64,000 bases of DNA from Urechis unicinctus (lineage: Eukaryota; Annelida; Polychaeta; Xenopneusta; Urechidae), in contig CM067356.1 of NCBI GenBank assembly GCA_034190875.2, positions 60,749,208 to 60,813,207 on the forward strand, in the 5' to 3' direction. A program made the position numbers and the translations under genes. Positions 11,285 through 35,356 of the stretch are shown here, one piece after another. The notes below the pieces were generated by a model that worked only from the letters and a program-made list of their open reading frames with translations, was not told the origin of the DNA and did no database searches. How positions within the stretch are numbered: the first letter of the stretch is position 1; every line of letters starts with the position of its first letter.

Positions 11285-13883
11285 ACTGCTGCATTTCGAC
11301 TGCAGAGAGTACTTGATATTGTGTAACACATCCGTTAACAAATATGTTCAAAGATACATGTCATCAGAGCTTTTCAATGGTATCGCTGTTCAAATATCCA
11401 TCTTTATGTACGGATAATATATCATACAAATTGCATATTCCGCAAGTTCGAATATGCAATCAATTGTGTTTGAACATGATGCAATTGCATGACGATTTCG
11501 TTTGTGATTCAACAGGAACGTTGATGTTTGGGGGTTTGGCAAGAGGAGAAGTTCTACCCAGAGAGCCAACAAGAGCCTGGTGCTGGCATCCTCTCCATCG
11601 TGCTGGACAAATTGTCTCCCCCCAGCCACTTCCAGTAATGAACAAATACATTAAAAGCAAGGCCGCAGTGTCTGGAAAAGCTCCGTTATTCAGCAAACTT
11701 GTTTGATATAATCTGCATTCAAACTTGCGATGTGCATATTACCTTCAAAGCTAATTCTGATGTGTTACACTGTTTGTGTAATTTGAGGAAGTCAGTTGGA
11801 ATGTGAGGGATATGATCATTCACCGTGACCTTGGATGAGGGGTGGGGTGAGCCCTCACTGAATGTCTGCGTTCAGTCATGATTCACATTGTGCTCTGTAT
11901 GTATAATTATATTGTGCATTTTAGTTATGGCCGGATTTCAATATTCATGTTAACTTTCGTCTCTTATTCTCTCATTTGTGTTTTATCGCTGTTTTTTGTA
12001 TCTATCATATTAAATGAAATTAATGCATTATCATAAATGTGTCTTTCATGTGTTTGATGAAGAGGTTCATTCATAATTGCCGCGTTTATACATATTTGAT
12101 AACTACGTTTAACGCAGACATAGATAATGCCATCTTTTAATGTGCCGCAAAGTTTATTTGATCGAAATTCATGCTGATAAATTTTCTCCACTTATTAAAG
12201 TTGTGGGCATCATTGACCCGAAATGAGACCGACGAATGGGAAGGGTAAATTTCGACAACAAAAATGGTGACTACCAAAGTAAGGATCTATTTTCAGAGAC
12301 CGCAGCGCCGCGTTGCGACTGAAAGTCTGAGAACGAGGTTGCTTAGCAAGCTGCTTGGAAACCTCGTTACAAATATAGGGCCGAACAGTCTCTTTAAGTC
12401 AATACATGAACTTACTAATCCAGGAGTGTCCATGAGTAATTTCTGAGAATTGAGTTATTTCCCTCCCAAACAAATACCATTGTTCAGGTGACGATGACCG
12501 GCGTTCCTTATGTAAACTGGACTATAGACCCACCCAGCTGTGTTTAACTTTCGCATCGGGATCAAATCGCATCATATGACTGCAATGGGCCTCGAGAAGC
12601 CGCTTTAGAAATGATGTGAAATTAATTATGCCATATTGACCCAGTGATTGAACAAGCTTTATTTACAAACCATGTCAGCCTAATGTAAGAGATACATACA
12701 TTATTTATTTGAGAGTGTGACGTAATGCATGAGGTCAATGTCACGGATTGCTCCTTTGATCGAAGCTATCACCGTACCTTATATTGGGCCCAGCATAAAT
12801 TACTGACTGCTTAGAAACAGGAGTTTCGATTCCCCCATGGGTTAACGTGGAACAACAGTTTTTTGTTAATAACTCTTGGTTCAAAGGTCATGCAGAGCTC
12901 ATTGCTTGCAAGGAGATTTCGACGTACAAGAACACATATATAATTTGCGTCTTCTAGTGTGCAAAAAGTGTTATCAAAAGCGTCTACACTGACTGGTCAC
13001 AATGGGCAAGTTACGAAACAACATGAGTGACAGGCAGGTATGTTTGAATGAGAGCAATTTAACACTGTACAGGCAATATTGACAAAACGTACATCAGATA
13101 CACCTTCCGTATTTGCGAGCGTGACCTTAGGAATAAGGTCGAGGTCGTGGGTGACTTCTCTAAAATAAGATTTCAACGGACTATATATGGCATAAACGAA
13201 ATAAGAACAGGTGTGCTGATTGTCAGGTAACAACCGTTTCTATTTCATGGAAAAAGAGAGGTTTTTGATTAGATTAATAGAACTGGTTCTTGGTATGCAA
13301 TACGATACTAACATAACAGCGGCCTATTTATGAGTTCTGCTTGGAGAATCTAGCTTTCTCGAGTGCAATATGTGCCATTGAAAGAATGAAGAACAGAGAG
13401 TGCAAATGTTTATATAAAGGTCTAGTAATGAGCAGAGCTGAATATTAGTCAGTCGCAGCATCGCATGATCAGTCATTTTACAATACATAGATAATAATCA
13501 AAATAGGAGTCTAATTAAGGAATCGTTTATATATGAAATTCTTACAACAATAAGGCAAAATATATAAGAAGTTCGTTCTGCAATAAGAGATCCTTAGAGT
13601 CGTCAAATAAGGCGCTTGATGAATAGGCGTGGGTGACATGGGAAACGTTATGTAAATGCTGAGAGATTCAACGTGTCACTTGACTGGATTCGCTCAAACA
13701 ATTACTCTGTTGTAATAAACAGATTGATTTACCATGCTACTTACTATCTGATAAGTGGTCCGTACCATGTCTCAAAACATACACATAAACCAAAATGCTA
13801 AATCCCATATCCGCTTTAAGTTATTGGTTCACTTAACAACATTAATATCAAAAAGGTGAGGGCGTGGAGGCTCTTAAGGAGGT
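11285..13883. other. Unassigned sequence downstream of the metalloproteinase gene
   Basis: The metalloproteinase 3' UTR must start at 13883 and run leftwards. A minus-strand AATAAA at 12658-12663 is a possible but unproven poly(A) signal. Open frames at 11344-11706 and 12264-12446 (plus) follow acceptor-like sites, but show no recognisable domain. Confidence 0.45.
12331..12367. other. Short inverted repeat (foldback)
   Basis: AACGAGGTT and AACCTCGTT face each other about 18 bp apart, with a smaller inverted pair GCTT/AAGC inside the loop. It could be a hairpin or a relic of a foldback element. Confidence 0.4.
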
Positions 13884-24229
<10,346 letters not shown>

Positions 24230-26870
24230 GGTTACCAAGTAACCCTCGCGAAGAAGGCGAACTGTCTCTGTCTTTGTCTCTGTGACTGGAGCGTGTGAGA
24301 CTAGCGCGTGTGATAAGCGCTAACGGACGGTTCACTAACCTCAGCATCGAGTGACTGAACACTGGTAAACGCATCCTATATGACTCTTATCCGGCTCACA
24401 ACCATCCTGCCTCGTTAAATCCAAGAGGCCAGCCCCTAACCTCAGCCACGCCCCCCCCCCCCCCACCCCCACCATTCTCCTCTACCCACATCCTCCATAA
24501 TCCAAAACAACCTGCGCTGACTTACTCGTTATCCGTCCGTCCGCCGCAAAATTTTTGTTGAGAGTCTTGGCCGGCCCGACTCCGTACCGCTTATCTTTCA
24601 CTTAATCCGTTATTTATTTGCCTACCAGACTACCAGCTGGAAAAATCCTGCAGACCCACAATAGCTTGGACGTTCACTGTCGTTTTGTACTGAATGTTGG
24701 TAATTTGGATGGAGTGGTCAAGGTCCGCCAGACGAATATAGGATGAATATTACGCGCCAGAATCTTAAGTGAAACATGAGTTGATTTGATAACGCGAGCA
24801 CCCATGGGGATGGTGGGTGAGGTGGGTGAGGTGGGTGAGGTGGGCGGGGGGGGGGGGGGCAGCCGGTATAAACTGAGACGTCACATAGTTGATAATGGAC
24901 TGATACTGCGAGGACTCTTACAACTCACGTTTCATGTTGACTGACCAATGCGGCTGGTGTATCCTACTACCTGATTCTTATCAATCTCTATACCACTTAG
25001 ACACAGCAAGCACGCCACTTGGCCGTTATTGGGGGGGGGGGGGGGAACTACTTGCTTAGGTCGTAGTTAAAATATAAATTAATTCGTGCTGACGGGTCAT
25101 TAATCCTTTCACACGGACTTACTGTTCTCGTAAATTACTAAATCCGTTCGCACGGACTCTTATTACATTTCCTCGTATTATATTTCCTTTAGACGAATGG
25201 CAGTTATAAACTGAAGTTCCCGCGATTCACGTCAACAAGAGCCGTCCAGAAAACAGACGATTTCTTGGATGTTTCGCTTAGCTGTGAAGGAGAGGAAGAT
25301 ACAATGGATCAAACGATGAAAAGGTAATAACCATTTCACCCCTGTCCCTCAACTCTTACATGGACTCACAGAAGTGGAGGTGTAAAATTAATGACTGATT
25401 ATGTTGCTAAGTGATCATCATTGATAGCACCTCAAATGAACACGAAAGTGATTCTCCAGTTGTTCGTGGTATGAACTTATTCGGAATGTTCGACCAAGTC
25501 TGAACATGAACTACACTTGTTTCATGATTGGAAAAATCAGACACGTGGCGTCTGCGACACACCTTTACCTGGCCTGCCGAACGTAACAATACCTAATGTA
25601 TATTGTTAAACCGGAGAACTTTATGCCACACACGAAATCCCAAAGTACACCGGGTCAAGCTCGCAACACTACACGACATCACATGACCCCCCCTTACGCG
25701 CACACCAATTCTCCCCGGTTAACGTGGCGTGTGTTGTGAAGGTACTTCTTTGCTTAGCTCCGGGTTCGCTACTGTAGTGGCCTAAAAGTTAACTCACATA
25801 TATAAAGACAGTATATATTTATTTACTAGGAACTCGCACCATGGTGAATCAGTCTTGCGCCGTCTCTTCATTCTCTCGATCCGATCCTCCTCCCCAACTC
25901 GTATTCATCGCTTGTACATCACACGTCGGATCCCCTCACGAGAGCCAACCCTCTTCTTCAATTGGCTGACCAATCGCAATCATCCATGAACCTACTCGGA
26001 CTCATCTCTCATGAGATGGTATGCAACAATTCAATAAAACGGTCAGGAGCATATATCATTATATGAAAATTGTACTTCCACTGTACAACACTAGTTGTTT
26101 ACAAAACTACACAACGTTCAACGAAATCAACAATGTCATTAACGGAGCGGACCGGACATAATTCCTGCTTTCACATTCTCGGGTTTCCGTCGCGGTCGCT
26201 ACGCGGCGATACTGATTTTCAACCGGTAGTAGGGGCATGTTTTTCCAAAATGCAAACGCAATACACGATGCGGAATGTAGAGATTTAAGCTGTGGTAAAT
26301 ATTCGGTTTTTTATATTGAAGCACCCATGCATGCCCATCTTTACATGCGCCGTAGTGGACTGCAAGGCCGATGTTCGCAAGAAAACGAAAAAACACCCGT
26401 AGATGACAGTAAAGTTTCCGTCAGTTGTATTACTGACGTGACAAGTATATAGACTGTGTAATTGCAATTGCCAGACGTCATAATAATCAAGGCGACAAGC
26501 CGCGCGACATGTTTCTTTATCAGGCGGTAATGCTGGAGAGAATTTGCATTGGTATTGAATTCAGCCACTGCAAACATCATGGCCACAACATGTTTGCAAC
26601 CACCATCATCTCTGCAAAGAAAGATAAGAAAATAAATAACAAACTTTTTACCTCTCTTCCACCAAACGACAACACCCCATAAAACAAAACACAAAGTTGA
26701 TATTGTACCAGCAAGTCTGCATAGGTATTTATACAAATTTACAAAGTTACGATAATTCTGGTAAACCTTACAACATGTTACGAAAAATCATCTGGTCAGC
26801 TTTAAAAAAAACGTAAGTACCTGTAAGTACGATAATGTAAGTACGAGTAATCATTGTTAAAATGTAAGTC
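24230..26870. other. Upstream region of the metalloproteinase gene; no other gene seen
   Basis: Its first part must hold the metalloproteinase 5' UTR and promoter, but I cannot place a start site. Poly-C/poly-G runs lie at 24447-24467, 24843-24859 and 25028-25045. Short frames such as 26341-26736 (minus) have no recognisable domain. Confidence 0.45.
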
Positions 26871-26871
26871 G

Positions 26872-27110
26872 GATGTCACCAAGAAGTGACACTGATGTCA
26901 AAAAACCGCACCAAGACGTGACACCGACTGTCACCAAGACGTGACACCGACTGTCACCAAGAAGTGACACCGACTGTCACCAAGACGTGACACCGACTGT
27001 CACCAAGAAGTGACACCGACTGTCACCAAGAAGTGACACCGACGGTCACCAAGACGTGACACCGACTGTCACCAGGGCGTGACACTGACTGTCACTAAGA
27101 CGTGAAACCG
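26872..27110. repeat. 23-bp minisatellite, about ten copies
   Basis: Unit ACCAAGACGTGACACCGACT plus GTC, alternating with an AAGAAGTGACACC variant. Half of the copies contain ACGTGAC. Confidence 0.95.
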
Positions 27111-27734
27111 TGCTGCTAATGTGGATGCGCACAGATTTGCTTTGGTGTCGGGACAGGAGGTAGGAGTTGACAATTTCGCTGCTTAATTCATGCACGTTTA
27201 ACGTTTGCTATGGGATCCGAATGGAAAAAGAAAACGCTTTTAGTTTTACTGGCGCAACATTGATTGGGTTTACTATCACCGAGTGTGGGGGGAAATGAGG
27301 TCGGTGGTGCTAGGTACCTTATAGCCAATCAGGGCGTTCCCATAACAGGAAGCTCAAAATAAAGCTCGAATTATTTTCCACATTGGTTTATCAAAGTTTG
27401 AGAAAATTGAAGAGTTTGATGTAAGCTTCAAACATATTACGGATATGGTAGTGTCTCTGAACACGAAGTCGATTGACCCGTGCAATAAGCACAAGATAAA
27501 GATGCTTCAGTCATATTTATATACATCAACCCAAGTAGTTACATATATCTATATAAGGTATATGTAACTCCTTCATCAACCGTATCAACATGTGTTTTCG
27601 GGCCATTTTCATGCTCATTAGGTACAACTCTCTGTTTTTACTCCTGTTGGCTATAAAGAATCATTTTGTCAAGGCCAGTAGATAGTACCTTCAGAGACAG
27701 TCATACCAGTTCCTCGTATCAAGAACATGCCACA
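27111..27734. other. Unassigned sequence
   Basis: Nothing was recognised. Confidence 0.5.
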
Positions 27735-28055
27735 TCAGTTCCTTTAACCTCTTTACAGCGGTCAGCTGAACTAGGTCCTTTAACCTCCTTACAGAGGCCA
27801 GCTGAACTTAGTCCTTTAACCTCCTTACAGAGGCCAGCTGAACTTAGTCATTTAACCTCCTTACAGCGGTCAGCTGAACTAAGTCCTTCAACCTCCTTAC
27901 AGTGGTCAGCTGAACTTAGTCCTTTAACCTCCTTACAGAGGCCAGCTGAACTTAGTCCTTTAACCTTCTTACAGCGACCAGCTGAACTAAGTCCTATCAC
28001 CTCCTTACAACGGTCAGCTGAACTAAGTCCTTTAACCTCCTCACAGCAGCCAGTC
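27735..28055. repeat. 36-bp minisatellite, about nine copies, open reading frame
   Basis: Unit GTCCTTTAACCTCCTTACAG plus AGGCCAGCTGAACTTA. On the plus strand it keeps a frame of twelve-residue units, LTSLQRPAELSP, inside an open frame from 27666 to 28061. No acceptor, donor or conserved flank supports a gene. Confidence 0.9.
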
Positions 28056-28176
28056 CTTTAAAATCACAGGAGCAACCAATTCCCAACGATGCTATTCCAA
28101 GTAGCGTAGAGAGTGACGACGCACTCATTCAATATGCCATTCAGCATCCCTGATGCAGCCTGATAGCTCGGCAACC

Positions 28177-28330
28177 TGTTATTCGCCAAGTTATATTGAT
28201 CTGTCCGCTTTGTATGTTTGTAGCAATGTTTGTTGGTTTGTTGACATTTTTTTGTTCCGCGATTCAGATCACTATTTTCAAAATATTTCAGAATAACTAC
28301 TATCTCGAATTTTTCCGTGGATTATAGTTC
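28177..28330. repeat. Diverged copy of a dispersed repeat (first member)
   Basis: Shares ATTCGCCAAGTTATATTGAT and a TATGTTTGTA tract with the segment at 30.92 kb. About 100 bp further on it also shares TATCTCGAAT followed by a GATCG.TTA block with that copy, in the same order. Probably an old non-autonomous transposon. Confidence 0.45.
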
Positions 28331-30904
28331 GATCGTTACACAAAATTTACAAAATTTTGAAGCTTGATTCAATTGCAAGGTTTTTGTGTATGCAATTGTT
28401 AAAAGTCAATAGTTTTCCCCAGCATCCCAGGTCGAAAAATCGTGGTTTTTAAGATATATGTAATTGCAAATAATGCATATCATAAAATTCCAGCTGGTCG
28501 AAAATTTATCATAGCCAAAATCTTTCCATTTTGAAATTTCTCAATTAAGTAACCAATTATCGTCACGTCCGTCCGTGAATCAGTGGAAATTTTTATAATC
28601 AACATGTTTTATCAAAATACTCGTCGTTTGCAAAACGCGTTGAGTGAAAATATAATATAATAGAGAAAAATTTCATTGAAATTTCAATCGATTATCAAAT
28701 CGTCCATATTGGTTCAATAGCCATAAAAATTGGGTCAGTTGTTGTCATGGACAACGCAAATCCAATCGCTCCCTATTCGGAACGCATTAATATTGCAGCA
28801 GAAGTGAAATTGGAAGTCAACTCGCCGTTTCTCCGTCGATAACGGCCTTATCGTACATTTATTTCTATCGCAGATAGCTCGTTCAATTCTGAACATATAC
28901 TGATTACAATTAGTTGTAAGTTATCTATTGTTTTCTCCCAAGGAAAGCTTGAAGTACCGAGGGTGTCACTTCTGCTGCGTTTTTACTGGTTTCATCTACA
29001 CATCGTGCTGTACAAAGGTCGCCACTGCTCTCTGCCCCCCTCACGGGCACACCCTTAAGTATGGCACACGGCGATAATGTGTAATAAACCAAGCTTTTCC
29101 TGAGCCAACCAGATCATTATCAGTCTATAGTGGCCCCGGACATCATGATTTCTTCAATAATTTTGATCACTTATGACGTCATCAATATACGCGCGATGAT
29201 CATGATGAAAGATTCATAATCCATACTAACTTGGTCGATTTCGATTTTTTTACGCATACTTCCCCGTATCCCCATGGGCCTCTTGCATTATGGGTTTGCA
29301 TGGCTTGAACCAACTTAACCAATAGAAACAGCAACACCCACCTGCTGAAAATTCACCGGAGGACCCCAAGAAACCTGTATCACAAGTACAGATCGCCCTT
29401 TATTCACTGAACGTCGAGACAGATATGGTCTTACGAAGGGTGAAATCGAATCGACTTTTCAGTTACATAGCTCTTTCAAAATGTTGGTAGGTAAAGATAT
29501 CTGGAAACGCAGTTCCATCTACGTGAGGTCTATCAAGCTACAGAGTGATTTTGCTCTAGTAGGACACACGTGGGCGTGTGTTCGAGTTGCCTAAAATTAC
29601 CAACCAGTAATTTACAATGGCTGCATACAGACGTAGCATTACTAAGTAATTAAGAGTTTGGCATCATGCCATGCTTATTACGACATAGCGTTTTTCATAA
29701 TTCTTTTGAGTTGCTGAATATGAAGCTGTGCGTACGGATTGAGTAATATGTGCGTGCTGATTACTTATCTGTACAAATGGATGAGCATAGCATGGGACCG
29801 GTTAAGTAATGTGCAAGCAAGTCAGTAATCCATGCGAACCAATTAGTAATCCATATGCACGATTTATTTAACCGTCCAAATGGATTGATAAATGTTCCCA
29901 GAAAGAATTTATTCACCAGAATCCCGGATTCTACAAGGTGGACAAGATTTGTGTTTCTATTTTTAGACCGGTGGTTGGTGTTGCCAGTGATGTGAGTCAT
30001 AAGTAAGTCAGTAGGTAAGTGTAGGGTTTAACTGCCGACAGTGTCTAATATTGTGCCTACAAAGGGGGTCGGGGGGTAATATGTTTACATAAGTTTAACC
30101 TGATTGAGCCGCCGTCTATTAGGACAGATAGAAAAACGGGAAATTTATGAGGTTAAAGGTGCAAAAGATACAAAACAAGCGAACAATTATCTTATGATGG
30201 GTCACCAACAAGCGATTGACTGGATTAGGCCATTCCAGCTTGTGGTCTGAGGCAAAAGTATTGTGTTGCACACATGGCCCTCGCAAGCATCGTTAAACTA
30301 AAGAACCAGGATCACACAATCCTGATACCGACACGAGACGCAACCCACAGGTTGCCTTTCATCAATCACCTCTCACGACATGCACAAGGATATAGTGGAC
30401 CTATTCTACTCCGGACGCTCGATTTCCGAAGAATTCAGTCAAGTCATGAAGCCATATGCGGCCATGAAAGCTTGATCTCGATTTGGTGTTTGCAAGAATA
30501 GATCCCTATAATATCAATATTCATAGAATTCAGAAGGAGGTTATTTGAGAAGTCTGGCTCAGACAGAGCGGTCCTCACTACTTCCGGGCCAAAGACGAGA
30601 GCGGTACGTCATCCCCCAATTAGTATTACCTCTGATGTCCTAACAACTACCGGCTTCCTACGCACCTGGTGTGATTACCACCCATCCCCTCACAGGTAAA
30701 CGTTATTAATATCGGGCGCAGCCTCCGCTGGGTAAATAGTGCGTAAACAGTAGGGGCAGCGCGGTTACCCTCGGGTGGTAGTTTTAATTTGTTTTGCCAT
30801 TGTCCGGAGCAGAGGATGCTGCTCGTACCCACGTAATTCCTCTGCTCAGGAGAATGTTGTTGCGTATACTTTCGCTTTCATGTAGAATTCATCAAATCTT
30901 CACT

Positions 30905-31190
30905 TATTAACTTGGCGAATTCGCATTCGTCAAGTTATGTTGGTCAGTCGCGATTGTGGCTATGTATGTTTGTATGTATGTTTGTTAAAAAAAATTGTCA
31001 CGCAATACAGTTCGCAATATTCAAAATTTTTCCAAATTTGTTTTCGCAATTTGTCGGGACTAATGATGCGCAGAACCAAGATGTTTTGTTTTGACCTTGA
31101 CCTGAAACTAAGGTCAAGGTCATCAAATAAGTGAAAAACTAGTATCTCGAATAACTCCGTTAATAATGATCGGATTGTTATTAAAGCCGT
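30905..31190. repeat. Diverged copy of a dispersed repeat with a terminal foldback (second member)
   Basis: Begins with a near-perfect inverted pair, AACTTGGCGAAT and ATTCGTCAAGTT, separated by four bases. A TATGTTTGTATG tract and a TATCTCGAATAACTCCGTTA block follow and align to the copy at 28.18 kb. Confidence 0.45.
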
Positions 31191-31657
31191 TGGCTACACC
31201 CACAAGCTAATGAGTAAGTTGCATGTCACCATATAGAACCCTATGTTATAAAATGAAAGTTGGAACACTGTATTCGTGCCCACTTGACAGTTAATGGTTG
31301 CACTGACACGCGCCAGAGATTCTAGTATAATAAACATCAACTCCACACAACCATATCCTTGTCTTCTAAAACTTTATCTCACATCTAGTTCATAATTCGC
31401 ATCGACAGTAAATGCATCGGGTTGCCAGGATGTATATATGTTAATTTGAATGTTGACGCTACTGGCAAACAGCCTATAGGTCAATACCCATTGGACGAAA
31501 TACGTTGATCAGCTTCGATACCCGAACTTTTCGTCGCAACGTATGTACTTTAATCTTATGTCCAATAGATAACTCTGATCCTTCCTTTGAGACTGTATGT
31601 TGTATGTAGGTTTTTAAAATATATTTAAGCTCTTCGTAGACGTTTGCAACTACACTC

Positions 31658-31789
31658 TTTTGTGATATGAGCCTATATCGCTATCGGTGTACTTACTTGA
31701 CTTCGTTACACATTAAACAACGTACCTGGCTTCTCGACAATGTCTGTGTTTTGCTTGTGCTAATATTAATATGATACCAGCATATTACA
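31658..31789 (+). repeat. 5' LTR (132 bp)
   Basis: A direct repeat of 35357-35488, very short for a Gypsy LTR. It ends in CA and is followed by the putative primer-binding site. Confidence 0.9.
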
Positions 31790-32079
31790 TGGTGGCAGCA
31801 GGTAAAGGAACCTGATAAAGAATATTACAAACTATCTTTGTCCCGCGTGCTTGACAACGAAGCGAAGTAACGCCGCAATACAAACGCCGATCGCTTGAGT
31901 CACTGTATTATCGCTCCACGTGGTCTGCAACCCGCAACGATTCTCCGTCTGATTGTTAGTCGCAGTGATCTGTTGTGTTGTGTGACTGCTACAAAAACTA
32001 ATTAGGTGTGTGATATCTCTTATACAAACAAGCGCTCTGCAACATTCGTCGTGCATGTGTGTCCACAGCGAGCCACAAA

Positions 32080-33000
32080 CATGGCTTCGCACTCTACGGA
32101 ATTACCCCTGCTAATCTGGAAGCAGCACGGTCTTAGAGACAAATTTAGATTATTCAAACAGCGGCTTGAGCTCTACTTCAAACTGAAGAAAAGTTGAGGC
32201 GGACAAGGACAAGAGCTACTATTTGCTCCGTGCTTTAGATGACGATGCGCTTCAGGTTTTTAACTCATGGGACTTGGCATCAGAGACAGCAGAAAGCTAT
32301 AAAGAGGTCATCAAACGCTTCGAAGAAACTCTGGGGGAAACGTTGGTCAATTTCCGAGTAGCGAGGTTACAACTTCACTACATGCATCAGTCCCCAGAGG
32401 TAACACTCGACTCATTTGTTACACGATGTAGAAAACAAGCACTTAAATGCGAGTTCACTGCTAGTGAACTGGAGAGCAGAATCATCGAACAAATTATCGC
32501 CAGCACACCAATGGAGGCGTACCAAGGCGAGCTCCTGAGCAAGGACAAAAACCTGACATTGGAAGCAGCGGTGACGTTAGGGAGGAGATATGAGGCAACA
32601 AAAATTAGCACCGAGAAACTAAGAGGCATGACTACTGGCAACAGCAGCAACGCATCTGTTGACACAATTCGAAAGCCAAAAGGTAGCGTGTGCAAAAATT
32701 GTGGGAAAGACCATGCAAGGAACCGAAAAGCATGTCCAGCTCGCAAATCTGTGTGTCACACGTGTCAGCGCAAAGGACATTGGCAACAATTCTGCCTGAG
32801 CAAAAGAGGGCGAAGTAAAAGCTGTGATCGAAGCAAGAACCACAAACAAAGAGTACAGTCCCATGGATACCAAAACAGACGTCAGTCAATCAACCAGGTC
32901 TCGAAAAACCCAGTGGAGGACGTCATATATGATAGCATTGAGGTTACTTCCATTGGTGAATCCACAGCAAGAACCAAGGCGTTTGTGGATATCGAGATCA
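32080..33000 (+). pseudogene. gag part of the LTR element
   Basis: Capsid-like text is followed by paired CCHC zinc-knuckle signatures (CKNCGKDHARNRKAC and CHTCQRKGHWQQFC, about 32690-32800), which bind nucleic acid in Gypsy nucleocapsids. It belongs to the broken element and is treated as a fossil. Confidence 0.85.
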
Positions 33001-33007
33001 AGCCTGA

Positions 33008-35191
33008 TTGCGTGAAGAACACGACAAGAATCTTCGAGCACTTCTTGAAACAGCTCAAAAACATGGGCTTGTCTTCAACAGCCAGAAGTGTCACATTGGA
33101 GTTGACAGAATAAGTTTCTTTGGAAATGACTATAGCGCGAAAGGCATCAGTCCGAGCCCAGAGAAAGTAAAAGACCTTCAAGAGTGCACAGAACCATCCT
33201 GCAAAGCAGACTTGCAAAGGTTTTTAGGATTCATACAGTTTCTATCCCCATACATCCCGAACCTCTCAGACAGGGCAGCCCCTCTCAGAGATCTCCTCAA
33301 GGAAGATGTGCCATGGTGCTGGCAGGAAGACCATCAGGAACTCTTCTGCAGACTGAAAACACTTGTATCAGAAGACTGTTGCCTACAGTTTTATAACACT
33401 ACAAAGCCTGTGGAACTGCATTGTGATGCAAGCCTACGAGGCATCGGAGCATGCCTGATGCAGCCACGTGCAACAGGAACGAGCTCACACAAAACAAACG
33501 ATTTTGCACCAGTAGCGTATGCCAGCAAAACGTTATCTCCAGCCGAACAACGTTATTCAAACATCGAGCGTGAGCTTTTGGCCGTGGTATTTGGAGTGGA
33601 ACGCTACAGCACATTCTTGCTTGGACGACCTTTCAAGGTTGTGACAGACCACCAACCACTGAGAGCAATCTGTACAAAAGGCTTGACAAAAGCACCACCC
33701 CGCATGCAACGCTTACTTCTTCGACTACAAGGGTACGAAATGGAAATGGAATACAGAGCAGGCAAAGACCACACGGTACCCGACTGGCTATCCAGAGCTC
33801 CGAACGGGAACAACAAGGAGCCAGTAGAACTAGATGTCTGTGTAGATTTCATTAGCTTCACACCAGAGCGGCTCACTGAGATGCAGCAGCATACCAGCAA
33901 AGACGCTAACTTAACTGCACTCAAAGCTCAGATAATGGTCGGATGGCCAAGTTCAATCAAACAGATTGATGACCAACTCAAACCTTTTTGGCACTATAGA
34001 GATGAATTATCTGTTGAGAATGGTTTGATCATCAAAGGATGCCGTATTGTGGTACCTAGTAGTCTACAGGATTACGTCCTGAGCAAGCTTCACACAGGTC
34101 ACATGGGAGTGACCAAATGTCAGCTACGTGCTAGGGATACAGTATTCTGGCCTGGGATCAACGAACAAATACGAAAGCTAATCGGAAGCTGCAAGGTCTG
34201 CCAGAAATACCAGGAATCCCAACAACAAGAGCCAATGATCCCTCATGACATACCGACTGTGCCATGGACCAAAGTCGGGTCTGACATTTTCAACCTAGGG
34301 AATCTGCAATATGTGGTTGTCACAGACTATACCAGCAAATATGCAGTAGTCAGAGAACTGCCAATTCCAGCACCGTCCAGCACAGTGGTTAACATCCACA
34401 AATCCATCTTCAGTGAATTTGGCACACCACAGGAAATGGTCTCGGACAGGGGACCTCACTACAGTGCAAAAGAATTCGCCGATTTTTGTCAGCAATGGGG
34501 AATACAGCACACTTGCAGCAGCCCCAGATATCCCCAGAGCAATGGAGCCGTCGAGCGTGCTATCAAAACTATCAAAAGGATGATGAAGAAGTCAATGGAG
34601 ACAGGAGAAGACCCAAGTTTGGCACTTCTAGCATGGAGATGCACACCACTAGATGCTCAGACTAAAAGCCCCGCAGAACTCCTGCTAGGCCGGAAACTGT
34701 CAGTGAATTTACCGGTGCAGCGGTGCCCACTACCTGCAGAAATGATCGAGGCACGTGTGCATAAGGACCAACAGACGCAAGATCGCTACAACTCACATGC
34801 CAGAGCACTACCACTCTTGGCAGAGGGAATGCCGATAGTATACCAAGAAGGCCATCTTTGGAAGCCTGGTGAGGTGACACGTGTGTGTGACGACCCTCGC
34901 AGCTATACAATCAGAACCAGCGGCGGCCAGTCAGTCACAAGAAACCGACGGCACATCCGCCCAGTTCCTCTTACATCATACAAGCCTCAGAGCAACACAA
35001 CTTCACCTACTATGCCGCCTGTCCAGAGTACTGGCCAGCCACAATCTGTGCCTGACCCAGAGCATTCCACTAAGATGACAGTATTGAGTGACCAGTCTAA
35101 AACTACGCAATCCAAACATGTTAGATTCGCGGACAGTGAATTCACCACAAGATATGGTCGTTCTATTCATGTGCCTAAGCGTTTCAAGTGA
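33008..35191 (+). pseudogene. pol part of the LTR element
   Basis: A long frame with a Gypsy reverse-transcriptase segment (FLGFIQFLSPYIPNLSDRAA). RNase H signatures (LHCDAS, YASKTLSPAEQRYSNIERE, VTDHQPL) come next. The integrase follows, with an HHCC zinc-binding region (HTGHMG...CKVCQKY) and DDE-type core segments (GSDIF, SDRGPHYSAKEF). It is part of the broken element. Confidence 0.9.
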
Positions 35192-35356
35192 ACTTTAATA
35201 TGTTTTGTTACTTTCTGACTTGGTGTGAGTTTATTACCATCTTACTATACTACTAAGACTCTGCCTAAGCAAGGAGAGTGATTTAACCTACAAACTCTGT
35301 TGTGTAGACGTTGGATACGTTTTGTAATGTTCATTATTCTTTTAAAAGAAGAGGGA

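Larger units (their letters stand above)
28056..31657. other. Gene-poor region with old dispersed repeats
   Basis: No supportable gene. The only structure seen is a pair of related dispersed segments (28177-28330 and 30905-31190), described separately. Confidence 0.5.

Noticed and set aside
10954-11331. Minus-strand 125-codon Gly/Arg-rich frame
   Set aside because: It is produced entirely by the polypurine tract; no splice or start context.
11513-11640. A frame after the acceptor at 11512 reading VWGFGKRR, like an amidated neuropeptide
   Set aside because: The phase does not match the candidate exon at 10049-10225, there is only one such motif, and no signal peptide was found.
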